The notes: generated from the letters alone by a model not told the origin. 48,539 nucleotides of DNA from Candidatus Dactylopiibacterium carminicum (GCF_014736495.1 NZ_MDUX01000026.1:1-48539); one strand, 5' to 3'; positions 33,457 to 43,375 are shown, counted from the first letter of the stretch. Translations and numbers: made by a program.

Positions 33457-34557
33457 ATGCGCATTCTGGTGGTGACGCCGCTGGTGTACGGCGGCGGCGC
33501 GGAGCAGGTCGCGGCGGTGCTGTCGCGCGAATGGGCGCGGGAGCATGAAGTGCGCGTGCTGGCCTTCAATGCCGAGGGGCCACAACTGGATTTCGGCGTG
33601 CCCGTCGAAGACATGCAGTTGCCGGCACGCAAAGGGCTGTTCGCACGTGCAAGCGTCGCCCGGCAGCGTGTGCGCCGCCTGACCGGGGTGGCGGGCGAAT
33701 TCCGGCCTGACGTGGTGATGGCCTTCATGGACGAGGCCGGCATGGTGTGCTGCCTCGCCGGGCTGCGCGGCGGCTGGCTGAAACGGCTGGTGGTCAGCGT
33801 GCATCACAATCCGCGCTGGCTTTCGGCGGGGCGCCGGCTGGCGCTGACGCTGCTCTACCGCCTGCCGGCGCGCGTGGTGGCCGTGTCGCGCGGCGTGGCG
33901 GGCGAGCTGATGCTAGGCATGGGCCTTTCCTTGCGCACCTTGCGCCACATCCCCAACCCGTTGGCTACCGCAGAGGCGCCGGATGCGGCGAGCCTCGCGC
34001 AGGCCGAGGCACTGGCGCCGGGCTTCATCCTTTTCGTGGGGCGGCTGGATCGGCATACCAAGGGGCTCGATACCTTGCTGGAGGCCTATGCCGGATTGCC
34101 GGCGGGGCGCCCCGCACTGGTGATCGTCGGCGACGGGCCGGACCGCACCTGGCTAGCCGGGGAGATCGCGCAGCAGGCATTGGAAAACGTGCATTGCCTG
34201 GGCTGGCAGCGCGATCCGGCGCCGTTCTACGCGCGTGCCGGCGTGCTGGTGATGAGTTCGCGTTACGAGGGCTGGTCCAACGTGCTGATGGAAGCCATCG
34301 GCGCCGGTTGCCCGGTGGCTGCCACGCATTGTCCGTATGGCCCGGCGGAAATTCTCGGCGAAGAGTTTGCAGACTGGCTGGTCGAGGTGAATGATGCCCC
34401 GGCGCTGGCGGAGGGTATTCAGGCCCGGCTGGCGCTGCAGGGCGAAGCGCGTGCGGCAGTGAGCGAACGTCTGCGTGCGCGGGCCGCGCGTTTTGCCGCA
34501 CCCGAGGTGGCGCAGACCTGGATCGCGCTGGCGCATGAGCTGGGGGCGCCCGCGTGA
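33457..34557 (+). CDS. GT4-family glycosyltransferase
   Basis: 366 residues. The start ATG is one base after the pglL stop. GT-B fold: the N-terminal glycine loop MRILVVTPLVYGGGAEQVAAVL; the nucleotide-sugar side has LFVGRLDRHTKGLDTLLEAY and the catalytic E-x7-E as EGWSNVLMEAIGAGCPV. The layout resembles GalNAc- or Gal-type extension enzymes such as PglJ/PglH. Soluble or peripheral at the cytoplasmic face. The last four bases overlap the next gene (GTGA). Confidence 0.92.
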   Translation: MRILVVTPLVYGGGAEQVAAVLSREWAREHEVRVLAFNAEGPQLDFGVPVEDMQLPARKGLFARASVARQRVRRLTGVAGEFRPDVVMAFMDEAGMVCCLAGLRGGWLKRLVVSVHHNPRWLSAGRRLALTLLYRLPARVVAVSRGVAGELMLGMGLSLRTLRHIPNPLATAEAPDAASLAQAEALAPGFILFVGRLDRHTKGLDTLLEAYAGLPAGRPALVIVGDGPDRTWLAGEIAQQALENVHCLGWQRDPAPFYARAGVLVMSSRYEGWSNVLMEAIGAGCPVAATHCPYGPAEILGEEFADWLVEVNDAPALAEGIQARLALQGEARAAVSERLRARAARFAAPEVAQTWIALAHELGAPA

Positions 34558-37160
34558 GTCTGCGCGCTTCGGCGGCCTACATCGCGGTGCGTATCGCAGC
34601 CGGCGTGCTGGCCATGCTTACGCTGGCGCTGGTGGTGCGCGGGCTGGGGCCGGAAGGTTATGGCCAGCTCACGCTGGGGTTGGCCGTGGCTGCCGCGATC
34701 TGTCTGGTGCTGTTCAATCCCTTGAATGCCAGCCTGGCGCGTTTCCATGGTGAGACGCGGCACCGGCCGGCCCTGGTCGGGCTGCTGCGCGGGCTGCTGC
34801 TCGGCCTGGGCCTCGCGCTCGCGCTGCTTGCCTGGGGGCTGGAGGCGAGCGGCCTGGTGCGTCTGTCGGGGCAGGTGCTGTTTGCTGCGGCCTGCCTGGC
34901 GCTGGCGCAGGGGATGTTCGATTTCTCCGGCCAATATCTGGCGGCCTTGCAGCGCAGCCGTCGTTATTCCTGGCAATTTCTTGGCAAGGCCGTGCTGAAC
35001 CTGTTGCTCTGCGTGCTGGTGCTGCAGACCGGCGGCGGTGCGCCCTGGGTGCTGGCAGCGATGGCGGCTGCTTTCGCGGTGGCCGCGCTGGCGGCTGGCG
35101 AAGTGTGGCGTCCGGGCCTGCGGGCAACGCCGGCCGAACCGGCCTTGCGTGGCGACCTGCTGCGTTTCGGCGGCCCCTTGCTGCTGACTTCCTTGCTTGC
35201 CTATCTGGCCTACTGGGGCGATCGCTTCCTGCTCGAACGCCTGCTGCCACTGGCCGAACTGGGGAGCTACAGCGCCGTGATGGATCTGGCCACGCAGACG
35301 CTGGGCCTGATGTTCGCCGGGCTGGCCACGGCCTGGTATCCGCGCCTGGTGCTGGCCTGGGGGCAGGAGGATGCAGTCGAGGCGCAGCGTCTCTACACGC
35401 GCCATGGTGCGTTGGTACTGGCTTTGATGCTGCCGGCCGGACTCGGCTTCGCGCTGCTGCTGCCGGAGCTGCTGCCCCGCTTGTATGGGGCCGATTTCGC
35501 CACCGTGCCGGCGGCGCTGTGTCATACGGTGGCTGCCCTGGCGGTGCTGGCCGGCGTCAAGATGTATTACCTGGATCAGCCCCTGCTGCTGGGCAAACGG
35601 GTCTGGTGGCACGCGGCCAGCATTGCCCTGGCTGCGGGGCTGGGCCTGCTGCTGGCCTGGTGGCTGGTGCCCGTGCTGGGCAGCGCGGGAGCCGCGCTGG
35701 GCTTGCTGCTGGGGCAGGGAGCCGGTGCCGGCGTGAGCCTGTGGGGTGCGCGTGGTCTGCCGCGCCCGAGCCTGCCGGCAAGCCTGCTCTGGCCGCCGCT
35801 GCTGTCCGCCGCCGCGATGGGGGCGCTGTTGTGCCTGTTGCCGGCGGTGGCCGGTTGGGGCGGGCTGCTGCTGAAGATCATCCTGGCTGCGGGGCTGTAT
35901 GGCCTGCTGATGCTGGCGCTGGATTTCGATGGCGCGCGCGCACGGCTCTTCGGTGGTGGCAGCTTGCCACGGCAGGCCAGTGGGCGGCGCATCGTGCTCT
36001 TCGCCAATACCGACTGGTTTCTCTACAATTTCAAGCGCTCGCTGGCCGAGGCGTTGCGCGTGCGTGGCGATGAGGTGATCCTGCTCTCGCCGCCCGGGGA
36101 ATACGGCCCGCGCCTGCAGGCGCTGGGCTTTCACTGGCAGGCGCTGCCGGTCTCGCGCAGCGGCGTGAATCCGCTGGCCGAGCTGGCCGTGATCTGGCGG
36201 CTGTGCTGGCTGTATCGCCAATGGCGGCCGGATCTGGTGCACCACTTCACCATCAAGTGCGTGATCTACGGTTCGCTGGCCGCGCGGCTGGGCGGCGTGC
36301 GCGCCGTCGTCAATTCGGTGACCGGGCTGGGTTTCGCGTTGCTGGCCGATTCCCCCAAGGCCCGCCTGATCCGGCCGGTGGTGCTGGCCTTGTACCGCGT
36401 GGCCTTGCGTGGCAGTGAGGTGATCTTCCAGAACCCGGACAACCGCGACACGCTGGCCGCGCATGGCGTGCTGGCGAAAAGCCGGGTCTGGGTGATCGCG
36501 GGCGATGGTATCGATACGGAGGTGTTCCGGCCGGCGAAGGGGGCGTGTGGTACGCATGGCGTACCCTACGGGGCTGACGCCGCTGAAATGGCAAGCCCTC
36601 TGGTGGTCTTGATGTGCGCCCGCCTGCTGCACTCCAAGGGGGTGGCCGGATTCGTCGAGGCGGCCCGGCGGGTGCGTGCGCAATTGCCGGAGGTGCGTTT
36701 CCTGCTGGCCGGTGCGCCCGATCCAGGCAACCCGGAAAGCGTGTCTGAGACCGAGCTGGCGGCCTGGCGTGCGTCAGGCGAGGTGGAGTTTCTTGGCCAG
36801 CGTAGCGATATGCTGGCGTTGAATCAGTCGGCGAGCGTGGTGGTGCTGGCCAGCACGCAAGGCGAGGGCATTCCGCGCGCACTGCTGGAGGGGGCTGCCT
36901 GTGCCGTGCCGATGGTGGCGACCGATGTGCCGGGTTGCCGTGAGGTGGTGCTGGAGGGCAAAACCGGCTTGCGGGTGCCGCCGGGTGACGCTGGGGCTTT
37001 GGCGCAGGCGCTGCTGCGACTGCTGTGCGATGCGCGCTTGCGCGCGCGCATGGGGCAGGCTGCGCGTGCTCATGTGCTGACGCACTTTGCCGACGGCGTG
37101 GTGATCGCGCAGACCCGTGCGGCGTACGCCCGGGCGCTGGGAGAGCACACCGATGAATGA
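34554..37160 (+). CDS. Wzx-type flippase fused to a GT4 glycosyltransferase
   Basis: 868 residues in one frame. Residues 1 to about 462 are a multi-helix polysaccharide-flippase (MATE/Wzx-like) domain: VVRGLGPEGYGQLTLGLAV near the start, and YLAYWGDRFLLERLLPLAELGSYSAVMDLATQ (35202-35297). A short linker follows. A PglA-like GT4 starts at about 477 (RRIVLFANTDWFLYNFKRSLA), has VNSVTGLGFA, and carries E-x7-E as EGIPRALLEGAACAVP. The GTG start at 34554 overlaps the preceding stop, and the end overlaps the next gene by 8 bp. The fusion physically joins glycan extension and flipping. I see no frameshift; the linker is continuous. Confidence 0.88.
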   Translation: MSLRASAAYIAVRIAAGVLAMLTLALVVRGLGPEGYGQLTLGLAVAAAICLVLFNPLNASLARFHGETRHRPALVGLLRGLLLGLGLALALLAWGLEASGLVRLSGQVLFAAACLALAQGMFDFSGQYLAALQRSRRYSWQFLGKAVLNLLLCVLVLQTGGGAPWVLAAMAAAFAVAALAAGEVWRPGLRATPAEPALRGDLLRFGGPLLLTSLLAYLAYWGDRFLLERLLPLAELGSYSAVMDLATQTLGLMFAGLATAWYPRLVLAWGQEDAVEAQRLYTRHGALVLALMLPAGLGFALLLPELLPRLYGADFATVPAALCHTVAALAVLAGVKMYYLDQPLLLGKRVWWHAASIALAAGLGLLLAWWLVPVLGSAGAALGLLLGQGAGAGVSLWGARGLPRPSLPASLLWPPLLSAAAMGALLCLLPAVAGWGGLLLKIILAAGLYGLLMLALDFDGARARLFGGGSLPRQASGRRIVLFANTDWFLYNFKRSLAEALRVRGDEVILLSPPGEYGPRLQALGFHWQALPVSRSGVNPLAELAVIWRLCWLYRQWRPDLVHHFTIKCVIYGSLAARLGGVRAVVNSVTGLGFALLADSPKARLIRPVVLALYRVALRGSEVIFQNPDNRDTLAAHGVLAKSRVWVIAGDGIDTEVFRPAKGACGTHGVPYGADAAEMASPLVVLMCARLLHSKGVAGFVEAARRVRAQLPEVRFLLAGAPDPGNPESVSETELAAWRASGEVEFLGQRSDMLALNQSASVVVLASTQGEGIPRALLEGAACAVPMVATDVPGCREVVLEGKTGLRVPPGDAGALAQALLRLLCDARLRARMGQAARAHVLTHFADGVVIAQTRAAYARALGEHTDE

Positions 37161-39369
37161 GTGGGGCGGCGGGCTGTGGCTTGCCTTGTTGCTGGCATTT
37201 GTCGTGAGCGCGCTGGCCTGCCGGGTTCTGGCACGGCATGCGGCGCGGCTGCGGCTGGTCGACCTGCCGGATGCGCGCAAGCAGCACGGCGCACCGATTC
37301 CGCTGGTGGGCGGGCTGGCGGTGCTGGCGGGCTTCGTCGTTGCGGTGGCTGTGGCCGGCGAGTTGGCGCTGCTGGGCACGGTGGTCGGGCCGGCCTTGCT
37401 GATGCTGGCGGTCGGGCTGGTCGACGATGCGCAGGAGCTCGGCGCCGGCACCAAGCTGATGTGCCAGCTTGTCGCTGCGGGCTGGCTGGTGTGGGCCAGC
37501 GGCGCGGCCCTGCATTCGCTGCCGCTGCCTTTTTTGAGCGGTCATCTGGTACTGGACTGGCTGGCTGCACCCCTGACCGTGCTGATGATCGTGGCGCTGC
37601 TCAATGCGATCAACATGATCGACGGGCTGGATGGGCTGGCCGGGGGCTGTCTGCTGATCGCCACGGCGGCGCTGGGTGCGGCGGCGGCACTTTCCGCACG
37701 GCTGGATCTGGCCCTTCTGGCTGCGCTGCTGGCTGCCGCGCTGGCGGGTTTCCTGCTGTGGAACGCGCGTTGGCCCTGGCAGGCGCGGGCGCGCGTCTTT
37801 CTCGGCGATGCCGGTGCGCTGGCCGTGGGTATGATCCTGTGCTGGATGATCCTGCGCCTGTCTCTGAGCTGGCGGGGCGCGGACGTGATCCGCGTGCCGC
37901 TCACCGTGGCGCTGGCGCCCTTGGCCGTGCCGGTGATCGATCTGTTCGTGGTGGCTTTCTGGCGTGCGGCCGAGGGGCGTAATCCGATGCAGGCGGATCG
38001 CGGTCATTCGCATCACCTGCTGCTGGAGATGGGCCTGAGCACGGCAGGGGCGGTGCGTCTGTTGTGGCTGGCCGCCGCCGCGATTGCCGCCGCGACCTTC
38101 GTGGCCTGGCGTGCCGGTGTGCAGGAAGGCCGCCTGCTGGGCGTGCTGCTGGCCGCTTCGCTGGCGTATCTGGTGTGGTTCCGGTTGAGCTGGTTGCGGG
38201 TGCGCCGCCAGCGCCGGGGCGATCCGGCCACGCGCGTGCTGTTCGTGAGCACGGGATTGGGCGTGGGCGGGGCCGAGCGGGCGCTGGAGCAGTTGCTGCC
38301 GCGCCTGGCGGCACAGGGATTGAGCGTGGCCGTGGTGTCGCTGCGCGAGCCGCAGCCCGTGGGGGCCCGCCTGCGCGCGCTGGGTATCGCGGTGCATGAG
38401 CTGGGCATGGCGCCGTCGCAGCCGTCGCCTGCCGGCCTGTGGCGGCTGTGGCGCGTGGTGCGCGATTTCCGGCCGGATCTGATCCAGGGCTGGATGTATC
38501 ACGGCAATGTCGCCGCGCATCTGGCGCGGCTGGCTACACCTCGGGCGCGGGTCTTGCCGGGCATTCATCAGACCCTGGCGCGGCTGGAGCTGGAAAGCCT
38601 CGCCACGCGTGCGGTGATCCGCCTGGATGCATGGTTTTCGTCGCTGGCAGCACGGGTGCTGTACGTGGCCGAGACGGCACGTATCGATCATGAAGCGGCC
38701 GGTTACGCCCGGCGCGGCGTGGTGCTGCCGAATGGCGTCGATGCCGCCCGCTTCCGGCCGGATGCCGAGGCGCGGCAGCAACTGAGGGCCACGCTGGGTA
38801 TCGATGGATCGGTCTTTCTTGTGGCGCTGGTCGGTCGTTTCCATCCGGCCAAGAATCACGCCGGCTTCCTGCGTGCGGCAGCCATCGTGGCGGGCGAGGC
38901 CGGCAAGGTGCATTTCCTGCTGGCGGGAAGCGGCATCAGTGCAGACAACCCGGAGCTGGCCCCGCTGCTGCAGGATGAACGCCTGCGCGGGCGCTTGCAT
39001 GTGCTGGGGCCGCGTGAGGATGTGCCGCGGCTTTTCGCGGCGAGTGACCTCTTCGTGCTCTCCTCAATCCAGGAGGCCCTGCCGAACGTGGTGATGGAGG
39101 CCATGAGCTGTGGCCTGCCGGGGGTGGTGACCGATGTCGGCGACGCTGCACGGATGATCGGCGACAGCGGCTGGTGCGTGGCACCCGGTGACGATGAGGC
39201 GCTGGCCGATGCGATCCTGCTGGCGTACGGGGAGGATGCGGCGGCCTTTGCCGCGCGTGGCCGGGCCGCACGTGGCCGTGTGCTCGCACAGTTCGATGCG
39301 GACGCCGTGGCAGCCCGATATGTGGCGCTGTATTGCGGGTTGCTTACAGGGCGCGTGCAAGCTTCCTGA
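37153..39369 (+). CDS. WecA-type sugar-phosphate transferase fused to a GT4 glycosyltransferase
   Basis: 738 residues from ATG 37153. Residues 1-350 are a polyprenyl-phosphate HexNAc-1-P transferase with about 11 helices: LVDLPDARKQHGAPIPLVGG, the acidic AVGLVDDAQELG, NAINMIDGLDGLAGG, FLGDAGALAVG, and the WecA-type His motif DRGHSHHLLLEMG. From about 360 a GT4 follows (RVLFVSTGLGVGGAERALEQLL), with ALVGRFHPAKNHAGFL and E-x7-E as EALPNVVMEAMSCGLP. One protein could therefore load the first sugar on undecaprenyl phosphate and add the second. It ends the four-gene cassette. Confidence 0.9.
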   Translation: MNEWGGGLWLALLLAFVVSALACRVLARHAARLRLVDLPDARKQHGAPIPLVGGLAVLAGFVVAVAVAGELALLGTVVGPALLMLAVGLVDDAQELGAGTKLMCQLVAAGWLVWASGAALHSLPLPFLSGHLVLDWLAAPLTVLMIVALLNAINMIDGLDGLAGGCLLIATAALGAAAALSARLDLALLAALLAAALAGFLLWNARWPWQARARVFLGDAGALAVGMILCWMILRLSLSWRGADVIRVPLTVALAPLAVPVIDLFVVAFWRAAEGRNPMQADRGHSHHLLLEMGLSTAGAVRLLWLAAAAIAAATFVAWRAGVQEGRLLGVLLAASLAYLVWFRLSWLRVRRQRRGDPATRVLFVSTGLGVGGAERALEQLLPRLAAQGLSVAVVSLREPQPVGARLRALGIAVHELGMAPSQPSPAGLWRLWRVVRDFRPDLIQGWMYHGNVAAHLARLATPRARVLPGIHQTLARLELESLATRAVIRLDAWFSSLAARVLYVAETARIDHEAAGYARRGVVLPNGVDAARFRPDAEARQQLRATLGIDGSVFLVALVGRFHPAKNHAGFLRAAAIVAGEAGKVHFLLAGSGISADNPELAPLLQDERLRGRLHVLGPREDVPRLFAASDLFVLSSIQEALPNVVMEAMSCGLPGVVTDVGDAARMIGDSGWCVAPGDDEALADAILLAYGEDAAAFAARGRAARGRVLAQFDADAVAARYVALYCGLLTGRVQAS

Positions 39370-39486
39370 AATAGGCTGCGTACTAGGGAGTGCCGTGCCC
39401 GGCGCGTTGCCGACCGTGTGCGCATGGGGCCTGGAGCGGCGCGGCAGCCTGGATGGCGGCGGCGGCGGAGGTTGGGCGGGATATTG

Positions 39487-39504
39487 CTGTCACATGCGTG
39501 TCAC
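39487..39504 (+). promoter_or_regulatory. Pho box (PhoB operator) upstream of pstS
   Basis: CTGTCAC-ATGC-GTGTCAC: two TGTCAC half-sites exactly 11 bp apart, the spacing PhoB dimers need. The site ends 53 bp before the pstS start, where it would replace the -35 element; the -10 is likely in CAATACATT (39512-39520). Confidence 0.9.
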
Positions 39505-39557
39505 ATTCGCGCAATACATTGGCGGCTCCCGATCCACGATCTTCCGAAAGGTTCGCA

Positions 39558-40598
39558 ATGAGCAAGTTCGCACTGTTTTCCGGGCTGTTTGGCGTGATGC
39601 TGGCGGTTTCCCCCGTGTCGCACGCCGCTTCGGTCACGGGCGCTGGCGCATCCTTCCCCGCTCCGGTGTATTCGAAGTGGGCCGATGCCTATCAGAAGGC
39701 CACCGGCAATCGCGTGAATTACCAGTCGATCGGTTCCGGTGCCGGTATCCGCCAGATCACGGCCAAGACCGTCGATTTCGGCGCTTCCGATGCCCCGTTG
39801 AAGCCCGAAGAACTGGAAAAGGCCGGTTTCGTGCAATTCCCGACCGTGGTCGGCGGTGTGGTCGCCGTGGTCAATCTGCCGGGCGTGAAGCCGGGTGAAC
39901 TGAAGCTGACTGGCGCGCTGCTGGCTGATATCTACCTGGGCAAGATCACCAAGTGGAACGACAAGGCTGTTGCCGAGCTGAACCCCGGCGTGAAGCTGCC
40001 GGATCAGGACATCGCCGTGGTGCGCCGTGCTGACGGTTCGGGCACTTCCTTCGTCTTTACCAACTACCTGTCGAAGGTTTCCGAAGAGTGGAAGACCAAG
40101 GTTGGTGAAGGTACGGCACCGCAATGGCCAGTGGGTCTGGGTGGCAAGGGCAATGAAGGCGTTTCCGCCTTCGTGCAACGCATCTCGGCTTCGATCGGTT
40201 ACGTCGAATTCGCCTACGCCAAGCAGAACAAGCTGGCCTGGACGCAGCTGCAGAACAAGGAAAAGGCTTTCGTGCAGCCGGTTGACTCAGCCTTCGCCGC
40301 CGCAGCCGCCAGCGCCAACTGGAGCAACGGCTTCTACGAAATCCTGACTGATGAGCCGGGTGCCAAGTCCTGGCCGATCACCAGCGCCACTTTCATCATG
40401 ATGCACAAGACCCAGGACAAGCCCGAGCAAGGCACCGAAGTGCTGAAGTTCTTCGAATGGGCCTTCAAGAACGGTGCCCAGATGGCTTCCGATCTGGACT
40501 ACGTGCCGCTGCCCGAGGCCACCATCAAGGAAATCCACAGCAAGGCGTGGGGTCAGATCAAGGACGCTTCCGGCAAGCCGGTTTCGCCCGTCAAGTAA
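39558..40598 (+). CDS. pstS: Phosphate ABC transporter substrate-binding protein
   Basis: 346 residues with signal peptide 1-23 (VSPVSHA). Phosphate-binding family motifs are [41 protein letters not shown] and [18 protein letters not shown]. Start ATG 39558 follows GAAAGG. First gene of pstSCAB and sits behind a Pho box, so it should be induced by phosphate starvation through PhoBR. In this family the protein is periplasmic and delivers phosphate to PstCA. Confidence 0.97.
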   Translation: MSKFALFSGLFGVMLAVSPVSHAASVTGAGASFPAPVYSKWADAYQKATGNRVNYQSIGSGAGIRQITAKTVDFGASDAPLKPEELEKAGFVQFPTVVGGVVAVVNLPGVKPGELKLTGALLADIYLGKITKWNDKAVAELNPGVKLPDQDIAVVRRADGSGTSFVFTNYLSKVSEEWKTKVGEGTAPQWPVGLGGKGNEGVSAFVQRISASIGYVEFAYAKQNKLAWTQLQNKEKAFVQPVDSAFAAAAASANWSNGFYEILTDEPGAKSWPITSATFIMMHKTQDKPEQGTEVLKFFEWAFKNGAQMASDLDYVPLPEATIKEIHSKAWGQIKDASGKPVSPVK

Positions 40599-40611
40599 TA
40601 AAGAGTGATCA

Positions 40612-41625
40612 ATGGACGCTTCGCTTGCCGTGAGCAAAGATGATGCGCAAACCGGGGGCCAGTGGCCCCCGGTTGTCGAGGGTTCCGGGGAGGCCACGCG
40701 CAAGCGTGTCTCCAGCTGGCAGGATGCCGGCTTCGCCTGGCTGGTAAGGCTGGTCGCGGTCTTCGTGCTGGTCGCGATGAGCGGCATCGTGATCGCACTG
40801 GTGTATGACGCCTGGCCGGTGCTGAACGCCTTCGGTTTGGACTTCCTCATCAGTTCCGAGTGGAATCCGCCGATGGACCGCTACGGCGCCCTGGTACTGA
40901 TCTACGGCACCCTGGTGACTTCGGCCATTGCCCTTTTCATCGCCGTGCCGGTGAGTTTCGGCATCGCGATTTTCCTCACCGAGTTGTCTCCCGCCTGGTT
41001 GCGTCGTCCGCTGGGCACCGCCATCGAGTTGCTGGCAGCCATTCCCAGCATCGTTTATGGCATGTGGGGCCTGCTGGTGTTTGCACCGGTGTTCGCCACC
41101 CATGTGCAGCCGCTGCTGGCTTCCACCCTGGGCAAGATTCCTTTCCTGGGGGTGCTGTTTTCCGGCCCGCCGCTGGGTATCGGTCTGCTGACTGCCGGCA
41201 TCGTGCTGGCGATCATGATCATCCCCTTCATCGCTTCGGTGATGCGTGACGTGTTCGAGATCACGCCGCCGATGATCCGCGAATCTGCCTATGGTCTGGG
41301 CTGCACCACCTGGGAGGTGGTCTGGCGCATCGTGCTGCCGTATTCGAAGACCGGCGTGGTAGGCGGTGTGATGCTGGGATTGGGGCGCGCGCTGGGAGAA
41401 ACTATGGCCGTCACCTTCGTGATCGGCAACACCAGTTTCCTCACTTCGCCGTCGTTGTTCATGCCGGGCAACAGTGCCACCTCGGCGATCGCCAATGAGT
41501 TTGCCGAAGCCGCCCCCGGCCTGCACACCTCTGCCCTGATCGGACTGGCACTGATGCTGTTCTTGATCACGCTGGTGGTGCTGATGATCTCCCGCTTCAT
41601 GCTTTCGCGCATGAAGAAACACTGA
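40612..41625 (+). CDS. pstC: Phosphate ABC transporter permease PstC
   Basis: 337 residues with six helices. Family matches include [37 protein letters not shown], the EAA loop ([50 protein letters not shown], 41281-41430). A 13-bp gap separates it from pstS. An N-terminal cytoplasmic extension of about 40 residues is not part of the conserved permease core. Confidence 0.97.
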   Translation: MDASLAVSKDDAQTGGQWPPVVEGSGEATRKRVSSWQDAGFAWLVRLVAVFVLVAMSGIVIALVYDAWPVLNAFGLDFLISSEWNPPMDRYGALVLIYGTLVTSAIALFIAVPVSFGIAIFLTELSPAWLRRPLGTAIELLAAIPSIVYGMWGLLVFAPVFATHVQPLLASTLGKIPFLGVLFSGPPLGIGLLTAGIVLAIMIIPFIASVMRDVFEITPPMIRESAYGLGCTTWEVVWRIVLPYSKTGVVGGVMLGLGRALGETMAVTFVIGNTSFLTSPSLFMPGNSATSAIANEFAEAAPGLHTSALIGLALMLFLITLVVLMISRFMLSRMKKH

Positions 41626-41637
41626 TCGAGAGGGATC

Positions 41638-42474
41638 ATGACCCTGATTCAGAGAAGAAAACTGACCAACCTGATGGCGCTCGGCCTGTCCTTGCTGGCC
41701 ATGGGCTTCGGGCTGTTCTGGCTCGGCTGGATCCTGCTCACGGTGTTGCAGCAGGGGCTGGCTGGCCTGTCCATCAATCTCTTCACGCAGATGACACCGC
41801 CGCCGGGTGCTGCCGATGGCGGCCTGCTCAACGCGCTGGTGGGCAGCGTGCTGATGGTGAGCCTGGCCACGATGGTGGGCACGCCGATCGGTATCCTGGC
41901 GGGTATCTATCTGGCCGAATACGGCCAGAAGAGCTGGCTGGGAAGCGCCACGCGCTATGTGAACGATCTGCTGCTCTCCGCGCCGTCGATCGTGATCGGC
42001 CTTTTCGTGTGGACGCTGGTGGTTTCGCGCATGCAGACCTATTCGGGCTGGGCGGGCATCGCCGCGCTGAGTCTGATCGTGGTGCCCGTGGTGGTTCGCA
42101 CGACGGAAAACATGCTGCTACTGGTGCCCGATTCGCTGCGTGAGGCGGCCTTCGCGCTGGGGGCGCCGAAATACAAGGTGACCACCAGTGTGGTGCTGCG
42201 CGCGGCCCGCTCGGGCGTGATCACCGGCATCCTGCTCGCCGTGGCGCGTATCGGTGGCGAGACCGCACCGTTGCTCTTCACCTCGCTGTCCAGCCAGTTC
42301 TGGAGCATGGACCTGGGGCAGCCGATCGCCAGCCTGCCGGTGATGATCTCGCAATTTGCGATGAGTCCCTTCCCCGAGTGGCAACAGATTGCCTGGGCAG
42401 GCGTGCTGATCACCACACTGGGGGTGTTGATGCTCAACATCCTGGCGCGGACCTATTTTCGCCAGAAGAACTGA
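41638..42474 (+). CDS. pstA: Phosphate ABC transporter permease PstA
   Basis: 278 residues, six helices. Matches: [43 protein letters not shown], and the EAA loop [50 protein letters not shown] (42127-42273). It starts 12 bp after pstC. Its stop codon abuts the left end of the repeat element at 42474, so the operon is interrupted there before pstB. Confidence 0.97.
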   Translation: MTLIQRRKLTNLMALGLSLLAMGFGLFWLGWILLTVLQQGLAGLSINLFTQMTPPPGAADGGLLNALVGSVLMVSLATMVGTPIGILAGIYLAEYGQKSWLGSATRYVNDLLLSAPSIVIGLFVWTLVVSRMQTYSGWAGIAALSLIVVPVVVRTTENMLLLVPDSLREAAFALGAPKYKVTTSVVLRAARSGVITGILLAVARIGGETAPLLFTSLSSQFWSMDLGQPIASLPVMISQFAMSPFPEWQQIAWAGVLITTLGVLMLNILARTYFRQKN

Positions 42475-42571
42475 GGAGCTGCTCATGATCTACTGCGAGG
42501 CCGTGATCGGGGCTCATGCGCTGCTCTTCGTCCCGCTGACGGCCTCTCGCTACAGATCCTGAACAGCTCCT
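42474..42571. repeat. MITE-like element, short copy, between pstA and pstB
   Basis: 98 bp bounded by 18-bp terminal inverted repeats (42474-42491, AGGAGCTGCTCATGATCT; 42554-42571) that match at 16 positions. The interior shares two blocks with a longer copy at about 44.86-45.07 kb: GTGATCGGGGC and CATGCG near the left end, and GCCTCTCGCTACAGATC near the right end. No target-site duplication is obvious. It encodes no protein. Confidence 0.75.
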
Positions 42572-42603
42572 ATAACGAACAGACTGCGCAAGGTAATCAA
42601 TCC

Positions 42604-43371
42604 ATGTCCGACTCCAAAGACGTCCACATCGAATTCCGCGATTTCAACTTCTACTACGGCCGTTCGCGCGCCCTGCACAACATCAATCTGCCGATCGCCC
42701 GGCGCAAGGTCACGGCCTTCATCGGGCCCTCCGGCTGCGGTAAATCCACATTACTGCGCTCGATCAACCGCATGTTCGATCTCTATCCGGAGCAGCGCGC
42801 CGAAGGGCGGCTGCTTGTCGATGGCGTGAATGTGCTGGATCCGGGCACGGACCCCACTACACTGCGCGCCCGTGTCGGCATGGTGTTCCAGAAGCCCACG
42901 CCGTTCCCGATGTCGATCTACGAGAACATCGCCTTCGGTGTGCGCTTGCACGAGAGCCTGACGCGTGCCGAGATGGACGAGCGCGTGGAATGGGCGCTGA
43001 ACAAGGCTGCGCTGTGGGATGAGGTGAAGGATAAGTTGCATGCTTCCGGCAGCAGCCTGTCTGGCGGCCAGCAGCAGCGCCTGTGCATTGCGCGTGGCGT
43101 GGCGGTGAAGCCCGAGGTGCTGTTGCTCGACGAGCCGACTTCCGCGCTGGACCCGATCTCGACGATGCGCATCGAGGAACTGATCGATGAGCTGAAGAAC
43201 GAGTTCACCATCGTCATCGTGACCCACAACATGCAGCAGGCTGCCCGCATCTCGGACAACACCGCGTACATGTACTTGGGCGAACTGGTCGAGTACGGCA
43301 TCACCGACCAGATCTTCATCAAACCGCAGAAAAAGGCGACCGAGGATTACATCACCGGACGTTTCGGCTGA
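42604..43371 (+). CDS. pstB: Phosphate ABC transporter ATPase PstB
   Basis: 255 residues. Walker [16 protein letters not shown]; the PstB-specific [21 protein letters not shown]; signature [14 protein letters not shown]; Walker [16 protein letters not shown]-loop [10 protein letters not shown]. The gap from pstA is 129 bp because of the inserted repeat, so a new promoter or read-through is needed. No phoU follows, although phoU usually ends such operons. Confidence 0.98.
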   Translation: MSDSKDVHIEFRDFNFYYGRSRALHNINLPIARRKVTAFIGPSGCGKSTLLRSINRMFDLYPEQRAEGRLLVDGVNVLDPGTDPTTLRARVGMVFQKPTPFPMSIYENIAFGVRLHESLTRAEMDERVEWALNKAALWDEVKDKLHASGSSLSGGQQQRLCIARGVAVKPEVLLLDEPTSALDPISTMRIEELIDELKNEFTIVIVTHNMQQAARISDNTAYMYLGELVEYGITDQIFIKPQKKATEDYITGRFG

Positions 43372-43375
43372 TTGC

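Noticed and set aside
34419..36683. 754-codon minus-strand open frame antisense to the flippase fusion
   Set aside because: Low-complexity composition and no recognisable domain; the overlapping plus-strand gene has clear motifs.
36310..39000. Very long open frame on the minus strand (896 codons) antisense to the glycosyltransferase fusions
   Set aside because: It is a shadow of GC-rich coding sequence: Gln/Arg/His/Pro-rich, no family signature, no ribosome site, and the plus-strand genes explain the region fully.
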